Below, piece after piece: positions 44,389 through 57,104 of a DNA stretch of 64,000 bases. Where the stretch lies: assembly GCA_001931875.2 (NCBI GenBank), contig MSJH02000813.1, positions 62,001 through 126,000 of the forward strand, read 5' to 3'. A program made the position numbers and the translations under genes. The stretch comes from Byssochlamys sp. IMV 00236. Its lineage: Eukaryota; Ascomycota; Eurotiomycetes; Eurotiales; Thermoascaceae. How positions within the stretch are numbered: the stretch's first letter is position 1; the number at the start of each line of letters is the position of its first letter. The notes below the pieces were generated by a model. It saw only the letters and a list, made by a program, of their open reading frames with translations, did no database searches and had not been told where the DNA came from.

Positions 44389-47300
44389 TTTGTAGCTTGC
44401 GGTCCAGACAATGGAACCTCTATCGACCTGCTAGGGGACGCGAATAGAGATCGAGAAGCAAGCTGGAGACAAGGGCAATAGGAGGGCATTTTACACTTGA
44501 TCACTCTACTCCGTACACCATCCAAACAAACGAGCAATCTGTCGGGCGATAGCGACATGACTGCCGACTTTCCGACTTCACGATTGCTGTTAACATTGCC
44601 GCGGAGGTACTTCCAGGATCTCTAGATTGTAGTCAGCTATAATGTCTTCCAACCAATCGATAAACACCAGAATGAGTGTCGTTAACAACATCAACTCTTA
44701 GCGCCTGATAATGACCATATTACTGCTGCTAAACGAATACTCAACAAATGATGACTGGTGGCTAAAAGCTCCTTATCCATGCAGCAAGAGTGGTCGATCA
44801 TCCCTAAACGAGTAGGTAAGTCAAACAGCTTCTTGGCAACCGCGCTGGGCGTCTGATAACGCCGTCTAGACTAACTACCAACTTGGTTTTGTTGTGACTT
44901 GCTTATCGTTATCGCAAGCAGATATCAACTGTCAATGTTGACGGCCAAACAGGTTCTTTCAGAACTGCCGGAAATGGACATGTCGGACACTTGCCGACAC
45001 GATATTATTCCGGCATCGGCAGGACGATGCTATCAGGGAGAGGGCGTGCGAGCGCCTTTCAGTCCGCTTCGCATTCACCATTCATTTAGGCTTTCCAGTA
45101 TTGTGGAAAAGGAAGGTCTGGAGGGTCTCCAACCCGCCGATAATACAGCGTATCTTGGTATCGATCAGGCTGGAGTTCTTGCGGAGTGTCTCCTAACACC
45201 ATCGAAAGGTCTTGCAACTGCCCTGATTGCGGAAGGAGGGCAATCGCGATTATCAGCAGGAGAACCCATTGCTCAAGATACTCCAAAGTCATTGAGACTG
45301 GGAAAATGTGACTCCTTGGCTGCGCAGCCTGAGCGAGTGTGCCTTATCTTCGACGCAGTACTCAATGCGAACGAGCAATTTTCTGGAATTGACAGAAGCA
45401 GTGATCACGAACAGTCCACTGTATCAAGCGGCTTAGTTCGGTCAGGCCAACAACAGTCTTTGTCCTCACTATCCGTATTTCACTTTCCATCCCGTCTCGA
45501 GTCCTCAACGCTGGATTGCTTTGCAAGGCATAGGAACTCCAGAACTCGAGTCAGTCTGTATAGAATGGCATCTCACGAGCTGAATGCGGGTGTTTCCTGT
45601 CTTCTCGTTAACAAAAAGAGGCCCATCAATGGCTGTTTCGTCATCAATTGTTTTCGTTCTTCATCAAGTTGAAACAATTGTGTCTCGATCAAGTCAAGAC
45701 CAAGGGCTGACAGGCTCCAGCAGCAACAAGACCACGCCATAGTTTCTCTCCCTTTACGAAGAGAATCGACATTGCTCCAAAGGGGCATATTTCAAGATCC
45801 GACTAACTATTGATCGACTTCCTCCCCCGCCGCAGCATCTCAATGCGACGCAGATTAGACCTTGAGCAAGGAATGGAGACCTCCATTTTCTCAGTGTGTC
45901 TATTGCTGACGACTTATTCTCGACCAGATATATTGGATTGAAACTAATTGACGCTGCCTGCAGTAACTTCACGCGCTATCCTCCTCTCCCATATACCTTT
46001 GCCGGGTTCCACGATGGACGATCCCTTGCTCAACACGCGCAACTATCGTCATGGAACCACCGACTGCGGATCGAATTGTGGAGAGAGGCTGAACGCTCTG
46101 CTCGTCATAGCATCAATCTATTGAATCTTGATTCATTTCCCCGGTCTCCGCTCTCTCCACGATATACCCCATGATCTCTCCACTCGTCCATGCTCCGCAA
46201 TTGAATCGCAAGGTGACGTTGGAATCCACAAAGCCGTAAAGAAATACGAGTTAACCGCTCCAATCTTCACGACGTCACTCGCGCGGAGGTTTTCTGGGTC
46301 CGCCCCCAAAAAGTACGCAGTAGTAGATGTTTCTTCTCAATATGTATTGCCGAGCTTATATCTAGAGTACCTTCCGCTCGGCCGAACCGAGAAGACAGTG
46401 ATGCCATCTACTCCATACTCGGCTCCATCATCGTAGGATTTGGGTTCAAGTCCAAGACCTCAGCCCCATCTTAACCCCGTGGGGTGATGAGTCCGGAGAA
46501 TACGTATTATTATTATGGAGCAAACGACGACGCCATTACCAAGGTCCCAACAATTAACTACCCGTACTTGGGATCATCTACGGAGTACCATACTGCTAGA
46601 TCCGGCAGCGGACTAACTAGTAGTCTAGATCCTACTATTGGAATTTGAGACTACGAAACGACGTGGCAGGTGACCAGAGATGTACAAGGAGCTTCGCATG
46701 TATGCATGGAGAGAGAAGAAGGACCGTCAAACTGCCGTAGCACCTCCGACTCAGATACCAGAGCAAAAATCATTACAGAGCATCAGGAAATCTGGACCGT
46801 CTTTGTTGTTGTAGGACGACAGCTGAATATCTCCCAACAGATACACAGCTCGGCTCGTAATTATCTCTCCAGAAACTTTAAGGCGAATCGTCCTCTGCAG
46901 CTATAATTCAAAGCTTTCCATATACGGAAAACCATCACTACGAAATTAGTCCTCCTGCAGCTTACCATTGTACAGCATCCATCTCACAAATCGAAGATCA
47001 TATTCGTACGAAATAGATAGATAGAGCAGAGAATGCAATTATGCCTATAGTACAATGTACAGTACATAGGCCCGATTCAAAGAAGCAAACAAAAAAAAAT
47101 CCCCCCAAGCAAACGAACAAACAACAAACAAAAGAAATTGATAACAAAGTTACACAAAAAAAAAGAAAAGAAAAGAAAAATCGAGACTAGATAGTTTCGC
47201 CCAGGATAGGCTTCAAGCTTTAAGTTAATCCAATCCAATTCCTTTTTCCTTTCGGTCTCACAGGTCGTGTAACCCATAACTATGCAATAATAGCCATTCA

Positions 47301-50300
47301 TTCATTTCATCGAGGCCTTCCCAATATTATTACCGTACCAAACTGCCGGTCACATTTTGGTGATCGGTCCAATTCTGTTGCGTACAAGACGCCAAATGCG
47401 GGGGTGACGGAAAGAGAGACGTGGTACTGTAGGACAAAGATCGACGATGCAGGATCAAAGAGTACGAACTATACTCTATTACACTAGGATCCTCAAAACT
47501 TTGTTTGGATGTGATGTGTTGGAGTTGAGAGTCGAAAGTTTTTGTTCTCCAGTCCTTCCTCCCCGGGATCGGATATTCTCACGGCATTATTCAATGCAGA
47601 AGGGGGAAAAAGAAAAAAAGGTGATTCATAATAATAATACCCTGACTTAACTTAGTCTATGGAGAATACAGTAACACCAACCCACACGCACCCACGTCGC
47701 ATCGCATCGCATCTAAGCAACCGATAACGAGCGGACGGATGCCATGATGGATTTACCTATCATCATCAGTTGCGAGTAGTATGTACGGAGTAGATAGGAA
47801 GGTCGCAATAATAGGTCCGCTGCAAGGTATGCAGTATGTACGGCGGAAAAACTCCACGGTTAAAGAGGCAAGGTCCTCAGTGCTGCATGTGCAGATCACA
47901 CTGTAGTCACTAGTAGTAGCGTAGATAGCTCTCTAGAAAGAAAAAAAAGAAAAGATCATATTGTTATTGTTATTATTATTGTATCCCTTGCTTGTACGCA
48001 AGTTCCCGAAGCTTGAATCCTAGACATGCCTAGCGAAATAGCAAATTTACTTGGCAATAATAATAATAACAATAGTTGATATGATTCTCTACGGGCCCCT
48101 ACCAGATGTCTCCTGCCAAGCCAAAACAACAAAATATAGAGTAATTAGAGGGCTACACTACTGCCGCGGGCAGTTCAACTCAATAGTGTGGATGTCCCAT
48201 TACGCTGGCCAGTGAGGGAGCTTGTTGACTTCAAATAATGAAAATAGGAATGTGCAGCTCACGGGCTTGTTTTCTGCCTTGCAGCTTGCATTGTGCCATT
48301 GAACAATTTGCCCGTTGGAGAGCAGGACCAGGTAGCGCTCAGTGCCGGCGGCGCAGCATCAACTGCCTAAATCACTACTATACATTCTTCAATCTTGACA
48401 CCCGGCTTTACAGACTATCTACGTAGCAGCGTTTCACCCTGGTCTTCCTCCTTTTCCCTGCAGACAACCCTGGGAGGTGATCGGGTCTCGAAGCTGTCGG
48501 AAGGATAAAGATGGAGATCATATAACTGTTCTTCCTTAATGGAACTGTCGGTGAGAAGCTTAATTGAGCTGCGCCGCTACGGGGAGAATCATCACCAAAA
48601 GGAACGGTCCGGACTAGATACCAGCGACCGAGCAGGCATGTCGGAGCGAGGTTCCAGGCCGAGGGCGAAAGGCTTAGACGCGGGCTGCGTGGAACCTAGT
48701 CTATACCGTGTTGTTGGACAGTTGGAGAGCTTCGGACGGATGGATCATGGATGATAGATAGCAGACCCATTGCCAAGAGCAGCGGTGCAAAGTCCAGTGT
48801 CCACCACGCTAAAAGATGTCTGCGCGAACGCTCCATCGGGGTGGCGCTTCTCTGGCCACGGGGGGCGCTAGACGCAGAGCTCTTCTCGCCTGAAGCGATA
48901 GAAGCTGTCGAGAACCATGGATCAGCTCGGGGCTCTGTCAATATTTTGCGATTCACCTGATCTGGGGAGGAGAATAAGTCGAAACAGCGTCTTAGACGAT
49001 TGGATATCTGGAGTTCGACGATGAGTTCTCCGGCATTCCAGAGCGATCTCGGGCTTCAGATCTCTTCACTAGAAGGACATCTAGTCCTTAGCACGGGGCC
49101 ATGCCGGCAGACTCTCCAATCAGACACGAACCAAGTGCCAAAGCTGTCTCACGAACTGGTTTGTTGGAACCACCTCGTCAGTCTGCGACTCTACGCCTTA
49201 TTATTATTATGCACAACAACGGTGTTGCGTTATTCGAATAGGGGGGGCCAAGACGCTTTCCCCACAGAATCTGTTCGCGGCAGTCTCCTTTGCCTGGCCA
49301 AGGCGACGCTATTCGTATCAATCTGGAACCAGGGGCAAAAGAAAATCAAATGGATATCATGGGCAAAGGCAAAAAAAAAGAAGCCCATACCAGAATCACC
49401 AGGTATTCTCGCTTACCGAAACTAAGCGCGATCTGGGGATGCCTTTTAGGGTCCACGATCCAATAATGGTCGACAACCGGACTACGCAGAGACGAACTTG
49501 AAGGGGAATAGCTCCTGATCAGACGGCGCGCGATTACCAATGTGCCTTTTGCACTCATTCCGGTTGATCGCCTTCAGTTCCCACCATGTGACGTTCAGTA
49601 CTCCGTACCTTTCGTCACGATGAGTTGGTGTCCACACGGCGGGACGTCCTACAAAGAAGAACGCTTGCGGAGATTCCTGCTCGGTAAATGCAGACGAGGC
49701 TACACGGCACCTGGGGGAGAGAAGGGAGCAAAGTGCTCCGTACTCCGTAGGGTGATAATAATGCTTACAATGCGGCCGCCCGCTTTAGATGGCCCCCGGG
49801 CCCGGTGAGACCTCCAAACTAACACGGCTCCAGGCCTGTGCGTAGTTAAGTTGCAGAACGGCATGAAGGAATACCGATCATCTCCTGCAGCGGCAGACGG
49901 GAGCCACGTACCTTCGAGGTACTGATCTGTAGCTCGACACCCAAAAACCCAAACCCGACTACTCTAAGGAGCCAGGATCAGCAGGTGCTTGCTTTCTTCC
50001 CTGATCGTAGACTTAGTCTACAGCAGCTTCCAGGAATCCGAGTAAGCTCTAGCATGGGGTTCAAGCGTCACCTGCTAAGACCCAGCCAAGTGGGCGCGAT
50101 TGGCGTCTCGTAAGCAACAGAGTTGGACCGAAACGCCACCGAGTGGCATATCAACCGGTTGACAAAACCAGCACTAATTTGCTCGCCAGGGTGACTGGAA
50201 TTTCCATCAACCAAGACAGCGAATATCTCCGGACGCTGCAAATCATTTCTCTTACTCGTCCAGACGGTTGCTCTAGGTTCATCGAACAACGTCGTTCCGT

Positions 50301-51044
50301 CTCCCCTAGCCATTTCCGTCTTTCCCCAGATATCCCACCCCAAACTCCATACGGTCAACATCTCCACCATTCCCCGGGGTCTTGGGTAAACTTCCTTTCA
50401 TCCTAACCAGTCTCCGTCGCTCCAGCCCCCGCTGGCCAGAGCGTGGTAGCTCTCGTTGGTCCTCAAGGGCTTCTTCCCCTCGGCCATCGAATCATTATTC
50501 ATCAGAACGGTTGAGCCGGCTCCATTCCAGTGATTGTGTCTTCCCCGCGAAGGGCTTACCTAGTTCACCACTGGGGGGGGACTTTGTCCAGGGTGGGCAA
50601 CTTATATTTGGTTCAGAACATCCTCGTTGACTGTGCGGCCTTCTTGAGGGTGTCTCTTCTTGTGTCTCTTCCATCGCCCGAGCCACCACAGCGCGTAAAA
50701 CCCCAGTGAGGCCAAATTTCCGCCCGCTCCACAGCACAACGAAACGGTAAAGGGTCCCCGTCCCATCAGGTAAGTCGGCCTCCCTGTCACGCTGTCAAGC
50801 CTCTCAATACCCCCTTTGATCCTGGTCGATTTATTCTCAGCCATCGCGCTGCTGTTTCGGAGTCTCCGGATCATTGGCATTTTGAGCACCATTCGTGGCG
50901 CGATCGCTCGTTTATCTCAGATTTCTTTCTCGTTCATCTTCCTGTCATTCCTTCAAACGTTCTTCAGAAGAGCCCCTCTGCTGGACCAGTAGCAGCTGTG
51001 TGACGAGATCTGACTCAGAACCATTAGAGATATCACTCGCCACA
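44389..51044. other. Long region without a firmly supported gene
   Basis: In 6.65 kb I can support only one doubtful open frame (44935-45672, listed separately). Purine runs occur at 47090-47180 and 47935-47960. TACTCCGTA/TACGGAGTA elements recur at 44507, 46579, 47784, 49599 and 49741. Short frames at 48696-48956 (minus, one hydrophobic segment) and 49000-49425 (plus) have no recognisable domain. The last 250 bp before 51045 are pyrimidine-rich and probably form the acetate permease leader. Confidence 0.5.
44935..45672 (+). CDS. Uncertain open frame, unrecognised product
   Basis: An uninterrupted frame of 245 codons begins at an ATG at 44935. The product is hydrophilic, low in hydrophobic core segments and shows no domain or signal I recognise. 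Its composition (many Ser, Leu, Gln and Arg) could also result from the antisense strand of a decayed gene, since two shorter minus-strand frames at 45573-45972 abut it. No introns, no clear promoter. Real coding status is doubtful. Confidence 0.22.
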   Translation: MLTAKQVLSELPEMDMSDTCRHDIIPASAGRCYQGEGVRAPFSPLRIHHSFRLSSIVEKEGLEGLQPADNTAYLGIDQAGVLAECLLTPSKGLATALIAEGGQSRLSAGEPIAQDTPKSLRLGKCDSLAAQPERVCLIFDAVLNANEQFSGIDRSSDHEQSTVSSGLVRSGQQQSLSSLSVFHFPSRLESSTLDCFARHRNSRTRVSLYRMASHELNAGVSCLLVNKKRPINGCFVINCFRSSSS

Positions 51045-52073
51045 ATGTCTTCTGAAATCCCCAGATCGCCTGAGAAGGACGTTGGTCAAGGCGACGCCGC
51101 GACCGACACCTCCAACGGATTCAACGGCAACGGTGCTACTCACCAAATGTCGCGTGAGGAACATGAGGTCGCCCGAGCCGCTGCGCGCTTCGGATATGGA
51201 CCTCTTGCTCGCGTAAACACCACAGAGGCACAGCTCCCTCCCTTCGGAGGTGAATTCCAGCCTGGTCTCTACCGCTCGGTCGAACGCCGCAAGTTTGCCA
51301 ACCCTGCCCCTCTCGGCCTGAGCGCTTTCGCCTTGACTACTTTCGTGCTGAGCTGTATCAACATGGGCGCCCGTGACATCACGCAGCCCAACATCGTCAT
51401 AGCTTTGGCTTTTGCATATGGTGGTCTCGTTCAGTTGCTTGCGGGCATGTGGTATGTATTTGGCGTGTCTCCACATAATCTTCCAGACCTTCTCGCTAAC
51501 GCGCAACAGGGAAATGGCTGTTGGAAACACTTTTGGTGCCACCGCGCTGTCTTCGTATGGTGGTTTCTGGCTCTCGTTCGCCATTGTTCTCACTCCTGGT
51601 GGTTTCCAAATCGCGAAGTCCTTGACCGTAACCACAAGCTCTGGGGCCTCCGACGAGACCATGTTCTATAATTCCATGGGTCTCTTTCTGATGGTATGTC
51701 TCGTTCGAACTGCGGGTGCACTTGCCGATGCTAACACTTCACCCATTAGGGCTGGTTCATCTTCACTTTCATCCTGTTGATTTGCACCTTGAAGTCCACT
51801 GTTGCCTTCTTCACGCTCTTCCTGACTCTGGACCTTTGCTTCCTGCTGCTCGGAATTGGATACATCCAGCGCAACGACCAGGGTCTGCCTAACCCTCCCG
51901 TTATCAAGGCTGGTGGATTCTTCGGTCTCCTGGCTGCTTTCACCGCCTGGTACAACGCCCTGGCCGGTATTGCCGATACCAGCAACAGCTTCTTCATCAT
52001 TCCAGTGGCCCACTTCCCGTGGTCCGCCACTGGCCGTGAGAGAAGACAGAAGACCGACCGCGAGGTCGCATAA
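51045..52073 (+). CDS. acpA: Acetate permease, GPR1/FUN34/YaaH (AceTr) family
   Basis: Model: exons 51045-51451, 51510-51693 and 51750-52073 (introns of 58 and 56 nt), 304 residues. The frame is open 50 codons further upstream, but the ATG at 51045 matches family N-termini. A hydrophilic N-terminal tail of about 75 residues precedes six membrane helices. The diagnostic NPAPLGL motif starts at residue 86, followed by [18 protein letters not shown], the [20 protein letters not shown] stretch and [16 protein letters not shown]. Family members in Aspergillus (AcpA) and yeast (Ady2/Ato) import acetate and other short monocarboxylates with protons at the plasma membrane. Regulation by acetate or ammonium is known for the family but not visible here. 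Confidence 0.93.
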
Positions 52074-54872
52074 AGCTCTGCATATCCCAGAGTCGAAGGA
52101 TGCGTCTCAAGTGTTGAGTCATCCGGATGATATAGGGGTTGACGGCTGTCATGCGCGTCGCCCCGTGATGATTTTTCAGATACCCATAATTTGCGGTCTT
52201 GCATTGTAGTTTGCCGACGTGTTTCGCCGGCGCGCACTCAAGTATATATTCTCGTTTAGTTGAATCAACCTCATCAGGTTTGGCTCCGGAGCGCTCGTGG
52301 AATCTGCAAAGACAAAGATCGTCAATAAGTGGTTGCTGAATTAGTTTGAGCTCGTTCCTCTGAACATTCTCCGATTCGAGTTCGACCACCCTAGAACGGT
52401 GTGAGGGCGCCTCTCGGGGAAGAAGGCAGTCAGGTGGACTCTAGCAGGGGTGGAAAAGACATTTCATATGTACCTTGTATATCTTTCTTCTAGCCACGCA
52501 ATAGCCGGCCTCTTTTTAATCAGACAATTTCAATGCCAAGTCACTTCTGGCGCTTTGCTGTCTCAGCGTTTGTCGTAGTAGACCCTTATTCAAGGATCAT
52601 GGAGCGTACGGTCGGTCCGATGAGTCGGTTTCGGCTTGCCGTTCCGCCCACGGCATGCGATGCCCAGCCGGGAATAGAAGCGTTGAATGCGCAGGAGGGA
52701 CATATTGTATGGTTCAACACGCATCCGAACGAGGTGCGCCTTCGATTGTCCATACCATCCCCTGAAACAATAGAACAGAGTCCAGAAACAAATCCGCGAA
52801 GATCGGCAGGAGCGCAAGTAACGAGGTATATATGAGTTAAGACCGATTGCGGGAGTCAAACCCGTCCAGGAAAGGCTGGTCATCATGCGTGAGATGTAGG
52901 ACAGTGACAGATAAAAAGCAGTGACAAAACGGCAACAAAAAGGTTGGAAGTAAAAGAATCAGGGAGAAGGACAGTAGAAAAAAGACGCAAGAGAATCAAT
53001 CAGCAAGAAGCTATGACGCCCTTCGTCCCATGCCCATCCTCTTAACTATATTCTGGATCGCCCCGATCGCGCCCAACTCCCCCGAATTTTCCCCGACAGG
53101 CACTCGATCCATCCACCCGGCCGAGTGGCCCGAACGCTGACAGGCTGAAGCCTCTCAGGCACGCTCGGGGGTCGCTCGGGCGCTGATCGGGGGTTCCAAC
53201 AAGATCTTGCCAGCCGAAGTTTAAGGGGAGCCGAGGGGTTTCCGTAGGCGTTTTAGGCGTCTTAAGCGCCCATACCAGCGCTCAGATCGCTGAAGGTAAC
53301 GCCTAAAGAACAGATCAAAGAGGGTTTTTGGGCCGAGAGGACCAACGGAGGAAACTCGGAGTGCTTTTGGCTTGGCTGTGGGACCGACTGTCAAGCTGCT
53401 GTAGGGAATAAGAGAACCTATTATTATTGTCGCAGCCTCAGATGAAAAGAAAAATCATAAGAATTAAAAAGAGGATCAGCAGAGATGAATAGTGATGAAG
53501 AATCAGCTCAAGAGGGAATCAAAAGCTGAAGTTGAGGTGAGAGAGAGATGGAGAAACGAGAAAAAGAAAGATGTCCTCGGATGCCCAGCCACCTCTCGTA
53601 CCACCTTCAAAGTTCAGGCTTGCTCTCTTGTCTTTTTTACCTGCAACCAAGTCCCGCTTTTCTCCGTCGATGCAATAACATCCAATGAAGATTTCCCATA
53701 CATCTTCTTCCTGAGTATTCTTCTTCTAATTGTTAATTAATATTAATTGATATGTGTCGCAAGCAACTTGGCTTTCTCTGCACGCGGTGAGTAGTTCTGC
53801 TTCGGGACAATCGCGGCGATTTACTCTTTCCAGATAAGGAAGTGCTATGTCTGCCCCCTTTGAAGAGAAGAAAATCAGAACAACTAGCAGACCAGCTGAA
53901 ACGAAATAGGTCTTGGCTGTGTGTTCGTTTAATAATAATAATAACAATTACCATATTTTACCCCTCCTTTTATTTTCTCTTCATTTCTCCGTTCCAGTCG
54001 GTTACTATAATTATAGTTCTTTGTACGACCTGAATGCGTGGCTTTGCATGGATCAGCCTAGTTGAGAATCGCACACGATGAAAGAAAGGAGGAGAAAGGA
54101 GGAGATTTTCTCTTTTCCGCGGTAATTTCTGTGCTCGATTCCGTCCATGTGCGCGTTTTGTAGCTGTACGTATAGAGTTAGTACGTTAACTCGGTAGGTA
54201 TATATATCTATATACAGTAAGAACCCGCTACCTCGGGGATAGCACGAACACCACACAACCTGGGCTGCGTAGAGAATTATTACGAAATAATCTCAAATTT
54301 CATAGCTGAGAGTAGATAGAGAGTAGTAGTGTCTACAATTTTCCTATAGTTAGTGCGGAGAACAGCGGGGCGTTCCTGAGGCACGAGATATGCGGGCAAA
54401 ACATATCCACGAGGTTCTCCGTGCGCACTGCGGAGTACCGTGAGTAGATACTAGATAGTAATTTTACAATCCGGAGAAACACGTAAAAGGACTTCGAGGG
54501 GAGAAGGTCCAAGCGCATCTATATGTTTAGCATGATCTAGTCTCTTTGCCTGCAGTTGACTTAGCCCATCAAGTGGGCTATTATGTACGCTACAGAGAGG
54601 GCATAATCGTACCCACGAAAAACAAGAGTAAAATAAAGACCATAGCCATCATAGCATGGATTTTATTAACTAGACATCATGTAACTTAGTTATTAAGACA
54701 AAGTTATAGTAATAACAAACCCCCGGATGTCCCGATGACCCTTCCAATTCCTTCATAACTCATTAGCCATGTACATACATCTCCACATGAGTATATTCGT
54801 CAAGAGCGCCACGGCTCCTTTCATAAATATTTTTGCATACTAAGACAAAAACTGAGGGTGTATCATGGCGCA
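52074..54872. other. Convergent intergenic region, GC-rich patch inside
   Basis: These 2.8 kb separate the 3' ends of the acetate permease (plus) and a regulator (minus), longer than needed for two terminators. A GC-rich patch at 53040-53360 stands out from AT-rich flanks and contains an 8-bp inverted repeat, TTTAGGCG (53252-53259) with CGCCTAAA (53300-53307). Short frames (52533-52835 plus, 53492-53740 plus) have no recognisable product. No tRNA or transposon was seen. Confidence 0.5.
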
Positions 54873-57104
54873 CTACTGCCTGAGTAGGACACCCTGGACC
54901 TCATCCCACAAATCACGACACGATTGCAGGTAACAGCGGTCAATATAGAAGAATTGGGTTAACAATGCCCGCAATTCTTGCCAGCTTTCCAATCCGTGGA
55001 GGTTCACGGCAGTCGCCAGCTCTCTTACAAAGAATGATCTCTCGCGCTGGTGGTAATACTGTGTACTGCTGGCACCAATGAACAGGAGCCAGATCAGAAG
55101 ATCTCTGCAGAGCTCATAATAACCAGCGAATATAGTGATCTCAAGAGCGTTTTTGAGTGCAGAAATCGGTTTAGGGAAAACAGCCGCCATCTGCGGATAG
55201 AAGCCCCAGATCGATGTGTTGTGGAAAATCAGACATGCGAGACGTACACAGCCTTCCACTGTATGGTCTCCTTTCGGAATCCCAAGTTCTGTGAACCGAT
55301 CTCTATGGATGGAATATTCGACATAAAGCACCTCATTGTTGAAGTAGTCTTCCACTTCTTCAGTGATAAAGCCTTGCGGATAGCCGCTGACTCCCTTCAC
55401 ACATTCGGCGTACTGCGTGAGATCGAGTAAATCATATATAGTCGATATCATAGAGGTACTAAAGAAACCGGGGATTTGAGCGAAAGAAAGTAATCGGGAG
55501 GCAATGGGGAAAGAACCGCCATAAGGTCCGAGGTCCGGTATTTGCGGGGGACGAGAATAGCGGATGAAGGGGAAGATAGGTCTCGTAAGAGCCATGCAAG
55601 CTACTCGGATGTCCGTCCTGCGAAAATCATCAGCACCCAGACGTCTACCAAACCCAATGCGAGACAAACCATGATATCTGGAAGCGAACATCTGGCGCAA
55701 CATCCGCAAAGTTACTTCTGAGAGACACCATCTGCCGCAAACCTGCGAGATGTATTTTTAAGTCTTCGGGGTTGCCGGACGCAATCTGTGAATGTCATTG
55801 TGAGCAACTAGACAAATCGGACATATCTAAAGGACGAAATAACACTGTCTGGTGACTCAAAAAGGGAATCTCAACATTCTCCCGGGTTAACCGTGAGGTC
55901 TGCGCGGATATATATTCCCCTTCAAGGAGATATCAGGTTTGTAATGACGCACACATGATACAGACATCAAATCTTCGACCAAGAGACCACAGTGTGTTGT
56001 ACGTACCTCTATCGATATAAGGATAGAAACTGCCGCGATTAATGCATCGCTAGATGCTTTCGCTGGATTTGATAGTCCGGAATTGACGAGCTTGATGGTT
56101 TCACCTCTATGGTGGAATGCATCAAACACATAGGTACTTGAATAAGACTTGGTAGGATCCAAGAGAGGGAATTCTCCAGACCTTACAGCGCAGTTGGATG
56201 CGGCAACACAGATAGTTGCATGTAAAGGAGCTGGGTCCTTCTGCACTAGTGAAGCCCAATGACTCTGCAGCCTGGAATTTGTTTGCCTCATTAATGGATA
56301 TGCAAGCCTTGTTAGATCGCAGAGAACTGGACATTCCAGTCAGAGACAATGAACAACGAGACAGGATAGTGATGCCCGCATCTGACAAAAACTACCAGTG
56401 GATGAGATATCGAGGATTCACTCACATAATTGAAGATGTGATTGCATACGACTAGACAACGGGACCTGCATCACATTGAACGGATCGTTCGATCCTTGCC
56501 CGAGATACGTCCATGGATCTGTTGGTGGAATAGGATAGGCAAGATCATGCAGTGACAAGGCTTGGGTGTAACTGCTACCATTTCTCATCGGAAAATATGT
56601 CGTCAATGAATCATCTGACTGGTCGGAATATGCTATACTGCCTCTGTCTGGCGATGTGCCTGGACTCAGTTCTACTGGAGATGTCGAAGATCGTCCGGCA
56701 ACGATAGGCTCCACTGGCTGGAAGGCTAAATTTTTCCACGTCTTGCCCTTGTAGCGCTTTGCATTTTCGAGTCTTTTTTTGCGATTATGTTCAGACATAA
56801 CATGTGATCGGATACGCTTCAGCGTCTCTTCTTTCTTGCTGCCCGATGCCGACTGTGGATCGGTATGCACCCAGAAGAGCGTCGACTTGCTGGCCGCGGT
56901 GCTGGCCTTGTGTGGCCGGCGATGCTTGGGAGCTGCATTCTTCCCTGCATCCCCTCTGCTCGTGCTCTTGGGCGACGTCTCAGGGGTGCTACTTGCCTCG
57001 CTTGGCGAAGACCATGATGCTGGTTTGGTAATTAGAGGCAGAGGTTTCTCCTCGAAGCTTGAAATCTGCGGCGCAGGTCCATCGGGGGATTGCTTGGCAT
57101 CCAT
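54873..57104 (-). CDS. Fungal-specific transcription factor-like protein without zinc cluster (DUF3468/Fungal_trans_2 type)
   Basis: Model on minus: exons 56426-57104, 56007-56326, 55670-55785 and 54873-55617 (introns of 99, 221 and 52 nt), 619 residues. The start at 57104 is the first ATG in frame. There is no Cys6 cluster. Instead the N-terminal half is Pro/Ser-rich, with a basic block at about residues 85-130 (FWVHTDPQSASGSKKEET, then IRSHVMSEHNRKKR and YKGKTWKNLAF). The second half fits the fungal regulatory domain: SHWASLVQKDPAPLHATICVA, then IAAVSILISIE joined by splicing to IASGNPEDLKIHLAGLRQMV. The C-terminus is Leu/Phe/Tyr-rich. Proteins with this arrangement are annotated as fungal transcription factors; DNA binding through the basic block is inferred. 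Exon 2 boundaries and the 221-nt intron are the weakest points, though all phases agree. Confidence 0.75.

Noticed and set aside
46436..46470. tRNA-like T-arm (GGGTTCAAGTCC)
   Set aside because: The T-loop would have eight bases, the stem is imperfect, and no acceptor, D-arm or anticodon arm fits around it.
48696..48956. 86-codon minus frame with one hydrophobic segment
   Set aside because: There is no ATG start. One membrane-like segment recalls DUF3176-type proteins, but neighbouring sequence shows no continuation or splice sites.
50895..51044. 50-codon N-terminal extension of the acetate permease
   Set aside because: It begins at a non-ATG codon and is unlike family N-termini. The ATG at 51045 gives a normal length and start.
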